Shown piece after piece: positions 16,759 to 27,325 of a stretch of DNA of 64,000 nucleotides. The translations under genes were made by a program, and so were the position numbers. Below the pieces are notes generated by a model that did not search any database, had not been told where the DNA came from, and saw only the letters and a list, made by a program, of their open reading frames with translations. This DNA comes from Nonomuraea helvata. GTDB taxonomy: Bacteria > Actinomycetota > Actinomycetes > Streptosporangiales > Streptosporangiaceae. How positions within the stretch are numbered: position 1 is the stretch's first letter; every line of letters starts with the position of its first letter. The stretch spans positions 744,001-808,000 of the forward strand of contig NZ_BAAAXV010000001.1 of assembly GCF_039535785.1 (NCBI RefSeq), given 5' to 3'.

Positions 16759-17580
16759 TCACTCCGCAGGGATGACCGAGCCCTCGTACTTCTGCTTGAT
16801 AAAGTCCTTCACCTTCGGGTCCTGCAGGAGCTTGCCGAGGGTGACGATGTTGGCGTCCTTCTCGTGGCCGGCCTGGACGACGAGGCCGTTGACGTACGGG
16901 TTGCCCTCGGTCTTCTCCAGCACCAGCGCCTGCGAAGCGGGCTTGAGCCCCGCCTCGATGGCGTAGTTGCCGTTGATCACGGCGGCGTCCACGTCCTCGA
17001 GCGAGCGCGGGAGCTGAGCCGCCTCGAGCGGCTTGAACTGCAGCTTCTTCGGGTTGTCCACCACGTCGCGCTCGGTGGCGGCGGTGCCGACGCCGTCCTT
17101 GAGCTTGACCAGGCCGTTGTCGGCGAGCAGCTTGAGCGCGCGGCCGAGGTTGGTGGCGTCGTTGGGGACGGCCACGGTGGCGCCGCCGGCCAGCGCCGAC
17201 AGGGAGGTGATCTTCTTGGAGTACAGGCCCAGCGGCTCCAGGTGGACCGGCGTGACGAAGGTCAGCTTGGTGCCCTTGGAGGCGTTGAAGTCGTCAAGGT
17301 ACGGCTTGTGCTGGAAGAAGTTCGCGCTCAACTGACCCTCGTCAAGCTGCACGTTCGGCTGCACGTAGTCGGTGAACTCCACGACCTCCAGCTTCAGCCC
17401 GGCGGCCGGGGCCAGGTTCTGCTTGACGAAGTTGAGGATCTCCGCGTGCGGCACCGGGCTCGCGCCCACCTTCAGCACGGTGTCGGCCGACTCGGCCGTC
17501 TTCGTCGCGGACTGCGACGTACCGCATGCGGCGAGCGACAAGGCCAGCGCAACAGCGCCCGCTATATAACGAAATTTCAT
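16759..17580 (-). CDS. metQ: Methionine ABC transporter substrate-binding lipoprotein
   Basis: A 273-residue NlpA/MetQ-family lipoprotein. The signal peptide ends in the lipobox SLAAC with acylated C19. The family core VGASPVPHAEIL (about 38-49) and FTDYVQPN are present. It should capture methionine outside the membrane and deliver it to MetNI. Gene order on the minus strand is metN-metI-metQ with only 9 nt before metQ. The operon ends at the strong hairpin 16699-16738. Confidence 0.92.
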   Translation of the reverse strand: MKFRYIAGAVALALSLAACGTSQSATKTAESADTVLKVGASPVPHAEILNFVKQNLAPAAGLKLEVVEFTDYVQPNVQLDEGQLSANFFQHKPYLDDFNASKGTKLTFVTPVHLEPLGLYSKKITSLSALAGGATVAVPNDATNLGRALKLLADNGLVKLKDGVGTAATERDVVDNPKKLQFKPLEAAQLPRSLEDVDAAVINGNYAIEAGLKPASQALVLEKTEGNPYVNGLVVQAGHEKDANIVTLGKLLQDPKVKDFIKQKYEGSVIPAE

Positions 17581-17589
17581 GATTTTTCC

Positions 17590-18246
17590 TTACTTGTGGG
17601 ATAGACGCCGGGCGACCCAGTCGCCCAGGCTCTGCAGGAGTTGCACGATCACGAGGAGCAGGACGACGGTCACGATCATCAGCAGCGTCTCGAACCGCTG
17701 GTAGCCGTACCGGACGGCGAGGTCGCCCAGGCCGCCGCCGCCGAGCGTGCCCGCCATGGCGGAGTAGCCGATGAGCGCGACGACGGTCACGGTCAGGCCC
17801 GCGACCAGCCCGGGCAGCGCCTCGGGCAGGAGGACCTTGCGCACGATGGTGGTGCGGCTCGCGCCCATGGCCTGCGCGGCCTGCACCACGTCCGCGCCGA
17901 CCTCCCTGAGCGCCGTCTCGACGAGCCGGGCGTAGAAGGGCACCGCGCCGACGGTGAGCGGCACGACGAACGCGGCCGTCCCGATGGTCGTCCCGACGAC
18001 GACCCTGGTGAAGGGGATGATCGCGATCATCAGCACGATGAACGGCAGCGACCGGCCGACGTTGACCACGAAGCCGAGCCCCGACTTGAACGCCGGGAGC
18101 GGCCGCAGCCCGCCTCGGTCGAACACCACCAGCGCCACGCCGAGCGGCAGCCCGAGCAGCGCGGTGAACAGCGTCGACCAGCCGACCATCTGCGCCGTCT
18201 CCAGCGTCGCCGGCCAGAGCAGCGGCAGGATCTCGTCCCAGGTCAT
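17590..18246 (-). CDS. metI: Methionine ABC transporter permease
   Basis: A 218-residue permease with five predicted membrane segments. The EAA coupling motif is EVGADVVQAAQAMGASRTTIV (about 118-138). It overlaps the metN stop by ATGA (18243-18246), a typical MetNI arrangement. The length and the LPLLWPATLETAQMVG opening agree with MetI. Confidence 0.92.
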   Translation of the reverse strand: MTWDEILPLLWPATLETAQMVGWSTLFTALLGLPLGVALVVFDRGGLRPLPAFKSGLGFVVNVGRSLPFIVLMIAIIPFTRVVVGTTIGTAAFVVPLTVGAVPFYARLVETALREVGADVVQAAQAMGASRTTIVRKVLLPEALPGLVAGLTVTVVALIGYSAMAGTLGGGGLGDLAVRYGYQRFETLLMIVTVVLLLVIVQLLQSLGDWVARRLSHK

Positions 18247-19199
18247 GAAGCTTCCACCTCCACGATCAGGCCCGCGTCGCGCAGGAACGCCAGTGCCGCG
18301 GCCGATTCGGCGCCGTCGAGCGCGACGCGCAGGCGGCCCACCGAGCCGCCGGCGAGGTCCTCGATCGAGCCGCCCAGGATGCTCAGGTCCACGTCGAACT
18401 TCCTGACGACCTCCGACACCACCGGCTGCCGCGGGTCGCCGGTGAACGTGAGCGTCACCGAGCCGGCCGGGGCGGGTTCCGGCAGCGGGAAGATCTCCCT
18501 GGTCAGGCGGGATCCCGGCGTCCTGATGAGGTCGGCGATGGCGCCGGACTCCTCGATGCGGCCGTTCGCCATGATGGCGACCGAGTCGCAGACGCTCTTG
18601 ACGACGTTCATCTCGTGGGTGATGAGCAGGATCGTCAGGCCCAGCTCGGTGTTGAGCCGCTTGAGCAGGGCGAGGATCGACTGGGTGGTGGCCGGGTCGA
18701 GCGCGGAGGTGGCCTCGTCCGACAGCAGCACGGCGGGGTTGCCCGCGAGTGCCCTGGCGATGCCGACCCGCTGCTTCTGGCCGCCGGAGAGCTGGTTCGT
18801 GCGGTCCTTGCCGCGGCCCTCGAGCCCGACCAGCTCCAGCAGCTCGGTGACGCGCCGTTCGCGCTCGGCCCTGGGCACGCCCATGATCTCCAGCGGGAAG
18901 GCGATGTTGCCCGCGACCGTGCGCGAGCTCAGCAGCGCGAAGTGCTGGTGGATCATGCCGATGCGCTGCCTGGCGCGGTTCAGGTCGGCGCTGCGCAGCG
19001 CGGTCAGGTCCTGCCCCGCGACGGTGACGGTGCCCGCGGTGGGGCGTTCGAGCAGGTTGACGCAGCGCAGGAGCGTGCTCTTGCCGGCGCCGCTCTGACC
19101 GAGCACGCCGTAGATCTCGCCTTCGCGCACGTGCAGGTCGACGCCGTCAAGTGCGACGGTGTCCCCGTACTTCTTGCGCAGGCCGGAAGCCTGGATCAC
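18243..19199 (-). CDS. metN: Methionine ABC transporter ATP-binding protein
   Basis: A 318-residue ATPase with Walker A GQSGAGKST (about 35), LSGGQKQRVGIARAL and VLLSDEATSALDP. The MetN-specific C-terminal NIL regulatory domain (about 240-318) ends in DAGLIVEVEAS. In characterised MetNI systems this domain binds methionine and inhibits transport. The start is GTG. Upstream lies about 290 bp without a large gene, holding a possible short leader ORF and a GC-rich hairpin. Confidence 0.92.
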   Translation of the reverse strand: MIQASGLRKKYGDTVALDGVDLHVREGEIYGVLGQSGAGKSTLLRCVNLLERPTAGTVTVAGQDLTALRSADLNRARQRIGMIHQHFALLSSRTVAGNIAFPLEIMGVPRAERERRVTELLELVGLEGRGKDRTNQLSGGQKQRVGIARALAGNPAVLLSDEATSALDPATTQSILALLKRLNTELGLTILLITHEMNVVKSVCDSVAIMANGRIEESGAIADLIRTPGSRLTREIFPLPEPAPAGSVTLTFTGDPRQPVVSEVVRKFDVDLSILGGSIEDLAGGSVGRLRVALDGAESAAALAFLRDAGLIVEVEAS

Positions 19200-19220
19200 G
19201 GAATTTCCCCACGACTGAGA

Positions 19221-19239
19221 GCGGCCCGTCGGGGGCCGC
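19221..19239 (-). terminator. Possible attenuator hairpin in the metN leader
   Basis: Perfect 7-bp stem GCGGCCC/GGGCCGC with a 5-nt loop, 22 nt upstream of the metN start. No U-run follows on the minus strand, so it might act as an attenuator or as a structure that hides the ribosome site. Confidence 0.35.
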
Positions 19240-19273
19240 GGAAACGTACATCACCGGAAGAAAGCGCGTGGTG

Positions 19274-19339
19274 TCAGCGCGTGCCGGGGTGGAAGGGCAG
19301 GTGGCTCAGCCTGCGCAGCACGAAACTTGGTGCGATCAT
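19274..19339 (-). CDS. Candidate 21-residue leader ORF upstream of metN
   Basis: ATG 19339 to TGA 19274 encodes 21 residues ending HLPFHPGTR, rich in Leu, Arg, His and Pro. It lies in the metN leader before the hairpin at 19221-19239, where short upstream ORFs often regulate amino-acid and sulfur genes in actinobacteria. It has no methionine beyond the start and no cysteine, and its ribosome site is weak, so this may be chance. Confidence 0.25.
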   Translation of the reverse strand: MIAPSFVLRRLSHLPFHPGTR

Positions 19340-19490
19340 GTGGAGAGCTTTCGACGAGAACGGGGCATCGGGGCGGAGGGTCGCTTCAGCGGCTCAGCAT
19401 TCGGCCCGGACAACACGCGGCGTTCTCTGTCACGCCTGTCCTAACGAGATCTTTACTCGGCTCCATTCCTGATGCGCGGTGTGAGTTGAC

Positions 19491-20666
19491 TCACTTCTCC
19501 TCGATGATCTCCCAGCCGTGCGGCGGGACCTCCCCGATGCCGGGGAAGCGGTGCGGCTCGTCGCCCACGTTGAGCAGGAGCGTCATCCCCGCGTCGGAGC
19601 GCAGGACGGCGGCGGTGCCGGAGAGATGTTCGACGGTGGTGCGGGCGCTCGCCGCGCCCTTGTGGCGCCTGCGCGCGCCGATGAGGCGCTGGTGCGTGCG
19701 GTAGACGGGCCAGCCGTGCGGCGCGAGCCCGGCGGGGGTGTCGGGGAAGGCGGGCCTGATCGCGTCGTCGCCGCCTTCGCGCTCCTCCTTGAGCCCCTGG
19801 AACGCCTGCTCGTCGCCGTAGTACACGCTCGGCACGCCGCCCACGGTGAACAGCACGGCCAGCGCGTGCCCGAGGTGGCGGGGGTCGTCGAGCCTGGTCG
19901 CGAGCCTGGTGACGTCGTGGTTCCCGGCGAACGTCTGAGGCGTGAACGTCTCCAGCATCCGGTTGTGCCGGTCGAGCGCCCAGGCCAGCTCGAACAGGTT
20001 GCGGTCGTTGAGCGAGCTCCAGATCGCCTTCCACAGCTCGTACTGGGTGACGGAGTCCAGCCCCGACCGTTCGACGTAGTCCGCGTAGTCGCCGTGGATG
20101 ACCTCGCCGGAGAACCAGGCGTCCGGGTGGCGTTCGCGCACGCCGGGCAGCACCTGCGCCCAGAATCCGGCGGGCACCGCGTACGCCGCGTCCAGCCGCC
20201 ACCCGGCCGCTCCCCTGCCGAGCCAGTGGTCCATGACGGCCGTCACGTGCTCGCGCACGGCCGGTTCCGCGTGGTCCAGCACCACGAGGTGGTGGTGCCC
20301 TTCGAACGTCTCGTAGTCGCCGGATCCGGGCCGGCGCCGCAGCCAGCGCTCCCCGGCGGGGAACGAGCGGGCCACGTGGTTGAACACGCCGTCCAGCACG
20401 ATCCGCAGCCCGCGGTCGCGTGCCTGCTCGACGAGGTGGTCGAAGTCCCGCTCGTCGCCGAGGCGAGGGTCGATCGAGAAGTGGTCGACGGTGTCGTACC
20501 CGTGCGTCTCGGAGGCGAAGATCGGCCCCAGCATGATCGCAGAGCAGCCCAGCTCGACGGCGTAGTCGAGCCAGCCGGCCAGGTGCCGCAGCGGGCGCGG
20601 CCGGCCCGCGCCGAAGCCGAGCGGGTAGACGTGCCAGAAGATCGCATGTTCAGCCCACGGCGGCAC
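19491..20666 (-). CDS. GH13-family alpha-amylase-like glycoside hydrolase
   Basis: A 391-residue TIM-barrel enzyme. GTG 20666 is chosen because a perfect AAGGAGG lies 6 nt upstream. Family regions are visible: LDGVFNHV (about 91-98), nucleophile D159 in GWRLDA, acid/base E188 in FSGEV, and D251 in FAGNHD. A short C-terminal beta domain ends in HGWEIIEEK. There is no signal peptide, so it should act on intracellular alpha-glucans or maltooligosaccharides. It is small for the family and lacks added carbohydrate-binding modules. Its start lies inside the end of the FUSC-like gene, so the two are probably co-transcribed, although no functional link is obvious. Confidence 0.88.
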   Translation of the reverse strand: MPPWAEHAIFWHVYPLGFGAGRPRPLRHLAGWLDYAVELGCSAIMLGPIFASETHGYDTVDHFSIDPRLGDERDFDHLVEQARDRGLRIVLDGVFNHVARSFPAGERWLRRRPGSGDYETFEGHHHLVVLDHAEPAVREHVTAVMDHWLGRGAAGWRLDAAYAVPAGFWAQVLPGVRERHPDAWFSGEVIHGDYADYVERSGLDSVTQYELWKAIWSSLNDRNLFELAWALDRHNRMLETFTPQTFAGNHDVTRLATRLDDPRHLGHALAVLFTVGGVPSVYYGDEQAFQGLKEEREGGDDAIRPAFPDTPAGLAPHGWPVYRTHQRLIGARRRHKGAASARTTVEHLSGTAAVLRSDAGMTLLLNVGDEPHRFPGIGEVPPHGWEIIEEK

Positions 20667-21666
20667 GAAGCGCCTCCTTCTTCCGTATGTAGGGCGCACA
20701 GGCCAGTCCGAGGGCGATCGCGCAGCCGATCGCCGTGTCGGCCAGGCGGTAGCCGAGCGTGGCCGGGGACACGTGGCCCATGAGCAGCAGGACGAGCGGG
20801 GTCATGACGGTCGCGTACATGGTGTAGTTGCGCTCCTTGAGCGCCGGCCTGGCTGCGGCCAGCGCGGCGACGAGCAGGACGAGCAGCCACGAAGGCGGTA
20901 CCCACAGCAGCACGACTGATCCCGCGATCACTCCGGCGGCGGTGCCGGCGGCCCGCTCGACCGACCGCCGCGCCGATCCGTCCGGTCGCCGCCGGACGAT
21001 GATCACGACGGTGACGGCGATCCATGAAGCGGTCGGCTGGGGCCACAGGAGTCCGACGGCCTCGGCGGCGGCGAGGGACACGGTCAGGCGGATGGGGTAC
21101 TGCCATCCGCGTACGCTCCCCAGCGTCCCCCACCAGCGCCGCAGCAGCGCTCTCGCCGTGGGGGCCGGTCGAGCGGCGGCTGTGTGGCCTTCTTGGGCGC
21201 CACTGCGGGTGCGTCTCACGTGGACACAGAGAGCGGTGACCAGCAGGCCCCAGGCCGCCCCCTCGGCGAACAGCACGGCGGCGGCGACCGGCTCGACGCC
21301 CTGCGGCACGCCGGTGCTGATGACCATGAAGATGATGAAGCGCGTGCTGTGCTCGGCCATGGGACGGCTGATGCCCCCTGCCGTCGCGAGCACGCCCGCG
21401 ACGAGCACGACGGTCACCGCGGTCAGCCATCCGCGCCCCGCGACGGCGACCCCGGCGAACCCCGCCGCGGCCGTTCCCGCCACCACGGCGGCTCCCTGGG
21501 CCAGGGCGCGCGCAAGCGGGCCTCCGTTCAGGGAGACGCCGTTCACAGCGAGGGCTCCGAGAGCGGCCAGGGCGCCGAGCGCGGGCCATCCCGAGGCGAC
21601 ACCCCACGCGACCGGCCCGCCGAGCCCCAGCGCGGCGGCGGCCATGGGTCGCAGCTCGATCCGCAT
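20650..21666 (-). CDS. FUSC-family membrane protein
   Basis: A 338-residue protein with about ten hydrophobic segments in two blocks of five. A cytosolic charged stretch (near 150-185) separates them. The second block carries the fusaric-acid-resistance-type segment (RRSVERAAGTAAGVIAGSVV). FUSC proteins are linked to export of aromatic acids and other toxic compounds; the substrate here is unknown. ATG 21666 is preferred because GAGGAGG precedes it at normal spacing. It is divergent from a MarR gene across a 10-bp inverted repeat, which suggests MarR control. Confidence 0.78.
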   Translation of the reverse strand: MRIELRPMAAAALGLGGPVAWGVASGWPALGALAALGALAVNGVSLNGGPLARALAQGAAVVAGTAAAGFAGVAVAGRGWLTAVTVVLVAGVLATAGGISRPMAEHSTRFIIFMVISTGVPQGVEPVAAAVLFAEGAAWGLLVTALCVHVRRTRSGAQEGHTAAARPAPTARALLRRWWGTLGSVRGWQYPIRLTVSLAAAEAVGLLWPQPTASWIAVTVVIIVRRRPDGSARRSVERAAGTAAGVIAGSVVLLWVPPSWLLVLLVAALAAARPALKERNYTMYATVMTPLVLLLMGHVSPATLGYRLADTAIGCAIALGLACAPYIRKKEALRAAVG

Positions 21667-21715
21667 GCGGCACACCTCCTCGACGCGGAAGCCTACTCCA
21701 CTTTCCTACGCACTG

Positions 21716-21763
21716 CTTACTAATTTATGCCAGTTTCGATGGTCTATCGGGTCAATTAGTAAG
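21716..21763. promoter_or_regulatory. Inverted repeat between FUSC gene and marR
   Basis: CTTACTAATT (21716-21725) and AATTAGTAAG (21754-21763) are perfect 10-bp inverted arms 28 bp apart. A further partial copy (TAGTAAT) lies at 21772-21778, directly before the marR start. This fits paired MarR half-operators in a divergent promoter region. Confidence 0.6.
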
Positions 21764-21779
21764 TGCTATCGTAGTAATC

Positions 21780-22208
21780 ATGGACGACGAGGAGCTGCGT
21801 GCCACAGCCGTGGCACTCCGCCGGGCGACCATCGGCCTGGCGAGGCGGCTACGTGACGAGCGGCCCGCGCACGGTCTCGGCCGCCTGGCTCTCTCCCTGC
21901 TCGGCCACCTGCACAGGCGCGGCGCGCTGACGGCGGGAGAGCTCGCCGCCGCCGAGCACCTCCAGCCCCAGTCCGTCACCCGCGTGCTCGCCTCCCTGGA
22001 GGAGCAGGGCCTGATCCGCCGGTCGCGCGGCGAGACCGACCGCCGCAGGCACCACATCGTCCTCACCGAGCGCGGCGCCACGGCGCTCACGCAGCAGGTC
22101 GGCACCACGGATCTGTGGCTGGCCGAGGCGCTGGCCGGCAAGCTCACCCACGCTGAGTGCCGCATCCTGGCAGTCGCGGCCGACCTGCTCGAACAGCTCC
22201 AGGCGTGA
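21780..22208 (+). CDS. MarR-family transcriptional regulator
   Basis: A 142-residue winged-helix protein. Helix-turn-helix LTAGELAAAEHLQPQSVTRVLASLEEQGLI and wing SRGETDRRRHHIVLTERG are standard MarR features, with dimerisation helices at both ends. The ATG is only 17 nt from the inverted repeat, so the transcript may be nearly leaderless. It probably represses itself and the divergent FUSC-like gene, relieved by a small aromatic ligand; the ligand is inference from the family. Confidence 0.9.
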   Translation: MDDEELRATAVALRRATIGLARRLRDERPAHGLGRLALSLLGHLHRRGALTAGELAAAEHLQPQSVTRVLASLEEQGLIRRSRGETDRRRHHIVLTERGATALTQQVGTTDLWLAEALAGKLTHAECRILAVAADLLEQLQA

Positions 22209-22211
22209 GGG

Positions 22212-23342
22212 CTACTGACGGTAGGGGTCGCGCAGCGGGGTGACCCGTTCGGCGAAGTCCGCCTTGATCCGCTCCATGCGCGGCCCTGGGGCGTAGAAGC
22301 GGCCCTTGGTCTCACCGTAGGGCCGCAGCCATCCCTTGGCGGCCAGATCGCGCAGGTCGCGAGCGGCCTGCCCCTGGCTCAGGCCCTCGTCGGCCTGGTA
22401 GCGGCTCCTGCGCAGGCGCCTGTTGACGAACACCTCGTAGAGCGCGGAGACGGTACGGCTGTTGAGCCCGTCGGCGTCGACCTGTTCCTCCAGGAGCATC
22501 CAGATCTCTCCGGCTTCGGCGAGGCGCTGGCGGACCCGCTGGGCCTGCATGTGATGCGCCTTGAGACAGAACCGCACCCACGGCAGCGTGTCCCCGTGAG
22601 GGCCCCATCGCCGCCCGCCGACCTGGCCGAGCACGTCGTAGTAGTCGAGCGTGACGCGCTGCTGGCCGAGCCACTCCTCAATGGAGCAGAACTCGGGCAG
22701 CAGGATCTGTTCGCGGCCGAGGACCAGCGTCTGCAGCGCCCTGGACATCCGGCCGTTGCCGTCGCGCCACGGGTGGATCTTGACGAGGTTGAAGTGGGCC
22801 ATGGCGGCCCGGACATAGCCGGGGGCGTCCAGGTCTCCCTCGTTGAGCCATACGACCAGCTCATTCATCGCGCCGGGCACCAACTCGACGTCGGGGCCCT
22901 CGTAGACGACCTCTCCCGTGTCGGAGTCGCGGATGTAAATGGCTCCCGGCCGGATGACGCCCGGCCCCTTGTTGCGGTGGTGACCGATGACCATGAAGTT
23001 GAGCGCGTTGAGCATCCCGACGTCGTAGTGGAACACCGGCGCCCGCGACAGCATCTGAATGTAGGTCAGCGCCTGCTGGTAGCCCGCGATCTCCTGAGCC
23101 ACCGGCGCCGACGTCTCCAGGGGCTCCTCCCCCGCCATGATCGACTGGATGTCCTCGACGCTGGCCTGATAGCCCTCGATCGAGTTCGAGCCCTGGATCG
23201 CACGCGCCTGCAACTGCCTGCGGAGCTGCCCGTCCCAGCGGTGCGTCTCGGCGAGCCGGTACTTCAGGTCGCGCCGCATCTCCTCGATCTCCTCGAGGAC
23301 GCCTTTGTCCGCGGGCTCCAGCGCCGGGGTCTCGTACAGCAT
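22212..23342 (-). CDS. Fic-domain protein (putative AMP transferase) with built-in inhibitory motif
   Basis: A 376-residue Fic protein. The catalytic motif HPWRDGNGRMSR starts at H190 and is a full match to HxFxxGNGRxxR except Trp for Phe. The N-terminal inhibitory helix motif (S/T)xxxE(G/N) is present as SNSIEG (S52, E56), placing it in the class II self-inhibited group. Residues about 290-345 hold a winged-helix-like module (LSQGQAARDLRDLAAKGWLRPYG). The start is put at ATG 23342 because the earlier ATG lies inside a large palindrome. Targets are unknown. It follows lon on the same strand. Confidence 0.88.
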   Translation of the reverse strand: MLYETPALEPADKGVLEEIEEMRRDLKYRLAETHRWDGQLRRQLQARAIQGSNSIEGYQASVEDIQSIMAGEEPLETSAPVAQEIAGYQQALTYIQMLSRAPVFHYDVGMLNALNFMVIGHHRNKGPGVIRPGAIYIRDSDTGEVVYEGPDVELVPGAMNELVVWLNEGDLDAPGYVRAAMAHFNLVKIHPWRDGNGRMSRALQTLVLGREQILLPEFCSIEEWLGQQRVTLDYYDVLGQVGGRRWGPHGDTLPWVRFCLKAHHMQAQRVRQRLAEAGEIWMLLEEQVDADGLNSRTVSALYEVFVNRRLRRSRYQADEGLSQGQAARDLRDLAAKGWLRPYGETKGRFYAPGPRMERIKADFAERVTPLRDPYRQ

Positions 23343-23356
23343 GCCCCCATAACAGC

Positions 23357-23398
23357 ATGGGCGAATCATCCAGTCAAGCGACTGAATGATTCGCCCAT
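23357..23398. promoter_or_regulatory. 42-bp palindrome between lon and fic
   Basis: Arms ATGGGCGAATCAT (23357-23369) and ATGATTCGCCCAT (23386-23398) match perfectly over 13 bp. After one mismatch a second 5-bp dyad CAGTC/GACTG surrounds the 4-nt centre AAGC. It lies 14 nt upstream of the chosen fic start and just after the lon stop, so it is either an operator for fic or a terminator for lon. Confidence 0.65.
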
Positions 23399-23409
23399 TT
23401 ATGCCTGGA

Positions 23410-25767
<2,358 letters not shown>

Positions 25768-25772
25768 GCGAA

Positions 25773-25811
25773 CTCCAATGGGTTGAGTTATACCGACTCA
25801 ATTCATTGGAG
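25773..25811 (-). promoter_or_regulatory. HAIR operator (HspR site) of lon inside a larger dyad
   Basis: TTGAGT-N7-ACTCAA (25783-25801) is the core of the HspR-associated inverted repeat. Outside it, CTCCAATG (25773-25780) and CATTGGAG (25804-25811) form a second perfect 8-bp dyad with the same centre. A TATAAC sequence within the site on the minus strand could be the -10 element, so binding would block the promoter. Confidence 0.8.
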
Positions 25812-25908
25812 CCCGGCATTGTTCCCTCTCTTGATGATGTTCGCTCACGGCGATCGTAATCTTGTAAGCCAAGCCTGAGAGTTCGGGCCTCCGCCGTACA
25901 GTCGGCTG

Positions 25909-27270
25909 ATGGACCCGGTTGAGCTCTTTCATCAGGTGGCGCAGACCGTACCCGCCTACCAGGCCTTTCTGGCGGAGCACCGCATCGACCCGCAGGATGT
26001 CACGACACTTCAGGACTTCGTACGGGTGCCGATGACGTCCAAGGACAGCTACACCCACCGCCACCCCCTCCCTGACCTGTGCAGGAACGGCGTGATCGGG
26101 GACATCATCGCCGTGTCCTCCGGCTCCACCGGCGTCCCGTCCTTCTGGCCGCGTTCGGCGGACGACGAGCGGGTGATCGCGGCCCGGTTCGAGGAGGTCT
26201 TCAGGGACTCCTTCGACGCCCGCGAGCGCCGCACCCTCGCCGTCGTCTGCTTCGCCCTCGGCACCTGGGTCGGCGGTCTGTTCACCGTCAACTGCTGCCG
26301 CCACCTGGCCGAACGCGGCTACCCGATCACGGTGGTCGCCCCTGGCACCGACCGGAGGGAGATCCTGCGGGTCATCCCCGAGTTGGCACCCCACTTCGAC
26401 CAGGTCGTGCTCCTGGGCTATCCGCCGTTCCTGAAGAACGTCATCGACACCGAGGACCTCCCGTGGGCCGACTGGAACATCAAGCTGGTCACGGCCGGAG
26501 AGGTGTTCAGCGAGGAGTGGCGCAGCCTCGTCGCGCGGCGGGCCGGGATCGCGGACCCGGTCAAGTGCATCGCCTCCCTGTACGGCACCGCCGACGCGGG
26601 CGTCCTGGGCAACGAGACGCCGCTGTCGGTGGAGATCCGGCGCTTCCTGTCCGCTCATCCGGATACGGCCAGGGAGCTGTTCGGTGAATCCAGGTTGCCG
26701 ACGCTTGTGCAGTACGACCCCGATGTCCGGTTTTTCGAGGAGTACCAGGGCACGCTGCTCTTCTCCGGCGACAACGGCATCCCGCTCATCCGCTATCACA
26801 TCGCCGACGAGGGCGGTGTGCTGCCGTACGACGAGCTGCTCGGCTTCGCCCGCCGGCACGGCTTCGAGCCCGCGGCCGAGGGGCCGGAGCGGCCGTTCGT
26901 GTACGTCTTCGGCCGCGCCCACTTCACGGTGTCCTACTACGGCGCGAACGTCTACCCGGAGAACATCGCCATCGGTCTGGAGCAGCCCGAGGTCAGCGGG
27001 TCGGTGACGGGGAAGTTCGTCATGGAGGTGGTGGAGGACGCCCAGCGCGACCGGCATCTGACGATCACGGTGGAGCTCGCGCCCGGCGAGAAGCCGTCCG
27101 ACCAGACGGCCCAGGCCGTGGGCGAGTCGATCCTGGCCCAGTTGCTGAGGCTGAACAGCGAGTTCGCCAACTACGTGCCCGCCTCGCAGCAGATGCCGTT
27201 CATCCGGCTGCGGGAATCCGGCGATCCCGAGTATTTCCCACCCGGCGCCAAGCACCGCTATACCCGCTGA
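25909..27270 (+). CDS. Phenylacetate-CoA-ligase-like adenylating enzyme
   Basis: A 453-residue member of the PaaK-like branch of adenylate-forming enzymes. The P-loop is SSGSTGVPSFWP (about 69-80), the aromatic binding segment SLYGTADAG (about 223), and the ATP-contact region LLFSGDNGIPLIRYHIADEG (about 284-303). No other phenylacetate-catabolism gene is nearby, so phenylacetate is not assured as substrate. Many actinomycete PaaK homologues activate other aryl acids. A stand-alone gene with no obvious operon partner. Confidence 0.8.
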   Translation: MDPVELFHQVAQTVPAYQAFLAEHRIDPQDVTTLQDFVRVPMTSKDSYTHRHPLPDLCRNGVIGDIIAVSSGSTGVPSFWPRSADDERVIAARFEEVFRDSFDARERRTLAVVCFALGTWVGGLFTVNCCRHLAERGYPITVVAPGTDRREILRVIPELAPHFDQVVLLGYPPFLKNVIDTEDLPWADWNIKLVTAGEVFSEEWRSLVARRAGIADPVKCIASLYGTADAGVLGNETPLSVEIRRFLSAHPDTARELFGESRLPTLVQYDPDVRFFEEYQGTLLFSGDNGIPLIRYHIADEGGVLPYDELLGFARRHGFEPAAEGPERPFVYVFGRAHFTVSYYGANVYPENIAIGLEQPEVSGSVTGKFVMEVVEDAQRDRHLTITVELAPGEKPSDQTAQAVGESILAQLLRLNSEFANYVPASQQMPFIRLRESGDPEYFPPGAKHRYTR

Positions 27271-27325
27271 CACGACCTCTTGACGTGGTGTTTACTGGGG
27301 CACGAAAGAGGAAACGCGGGTTTTC

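Noticed and set aside
19340..19450. SAM-type riboswitch upstream of metN
   Set aside because: A fragment on the minus strand near 19370-19400 contains CCCTCC and GCCCC as in SAM-IV, but the core GGCAAC and GGGGUGC elements were not found by eye; a covariance-model search would decide.
19481..19494. GTGAGTTGACTCAC palindrome at the end of the GH13 gene as an operator
   Set aside because: It contains the stop codon of that gene and has only 6-bp arms; position fits no promoter, so it is probably incidental.
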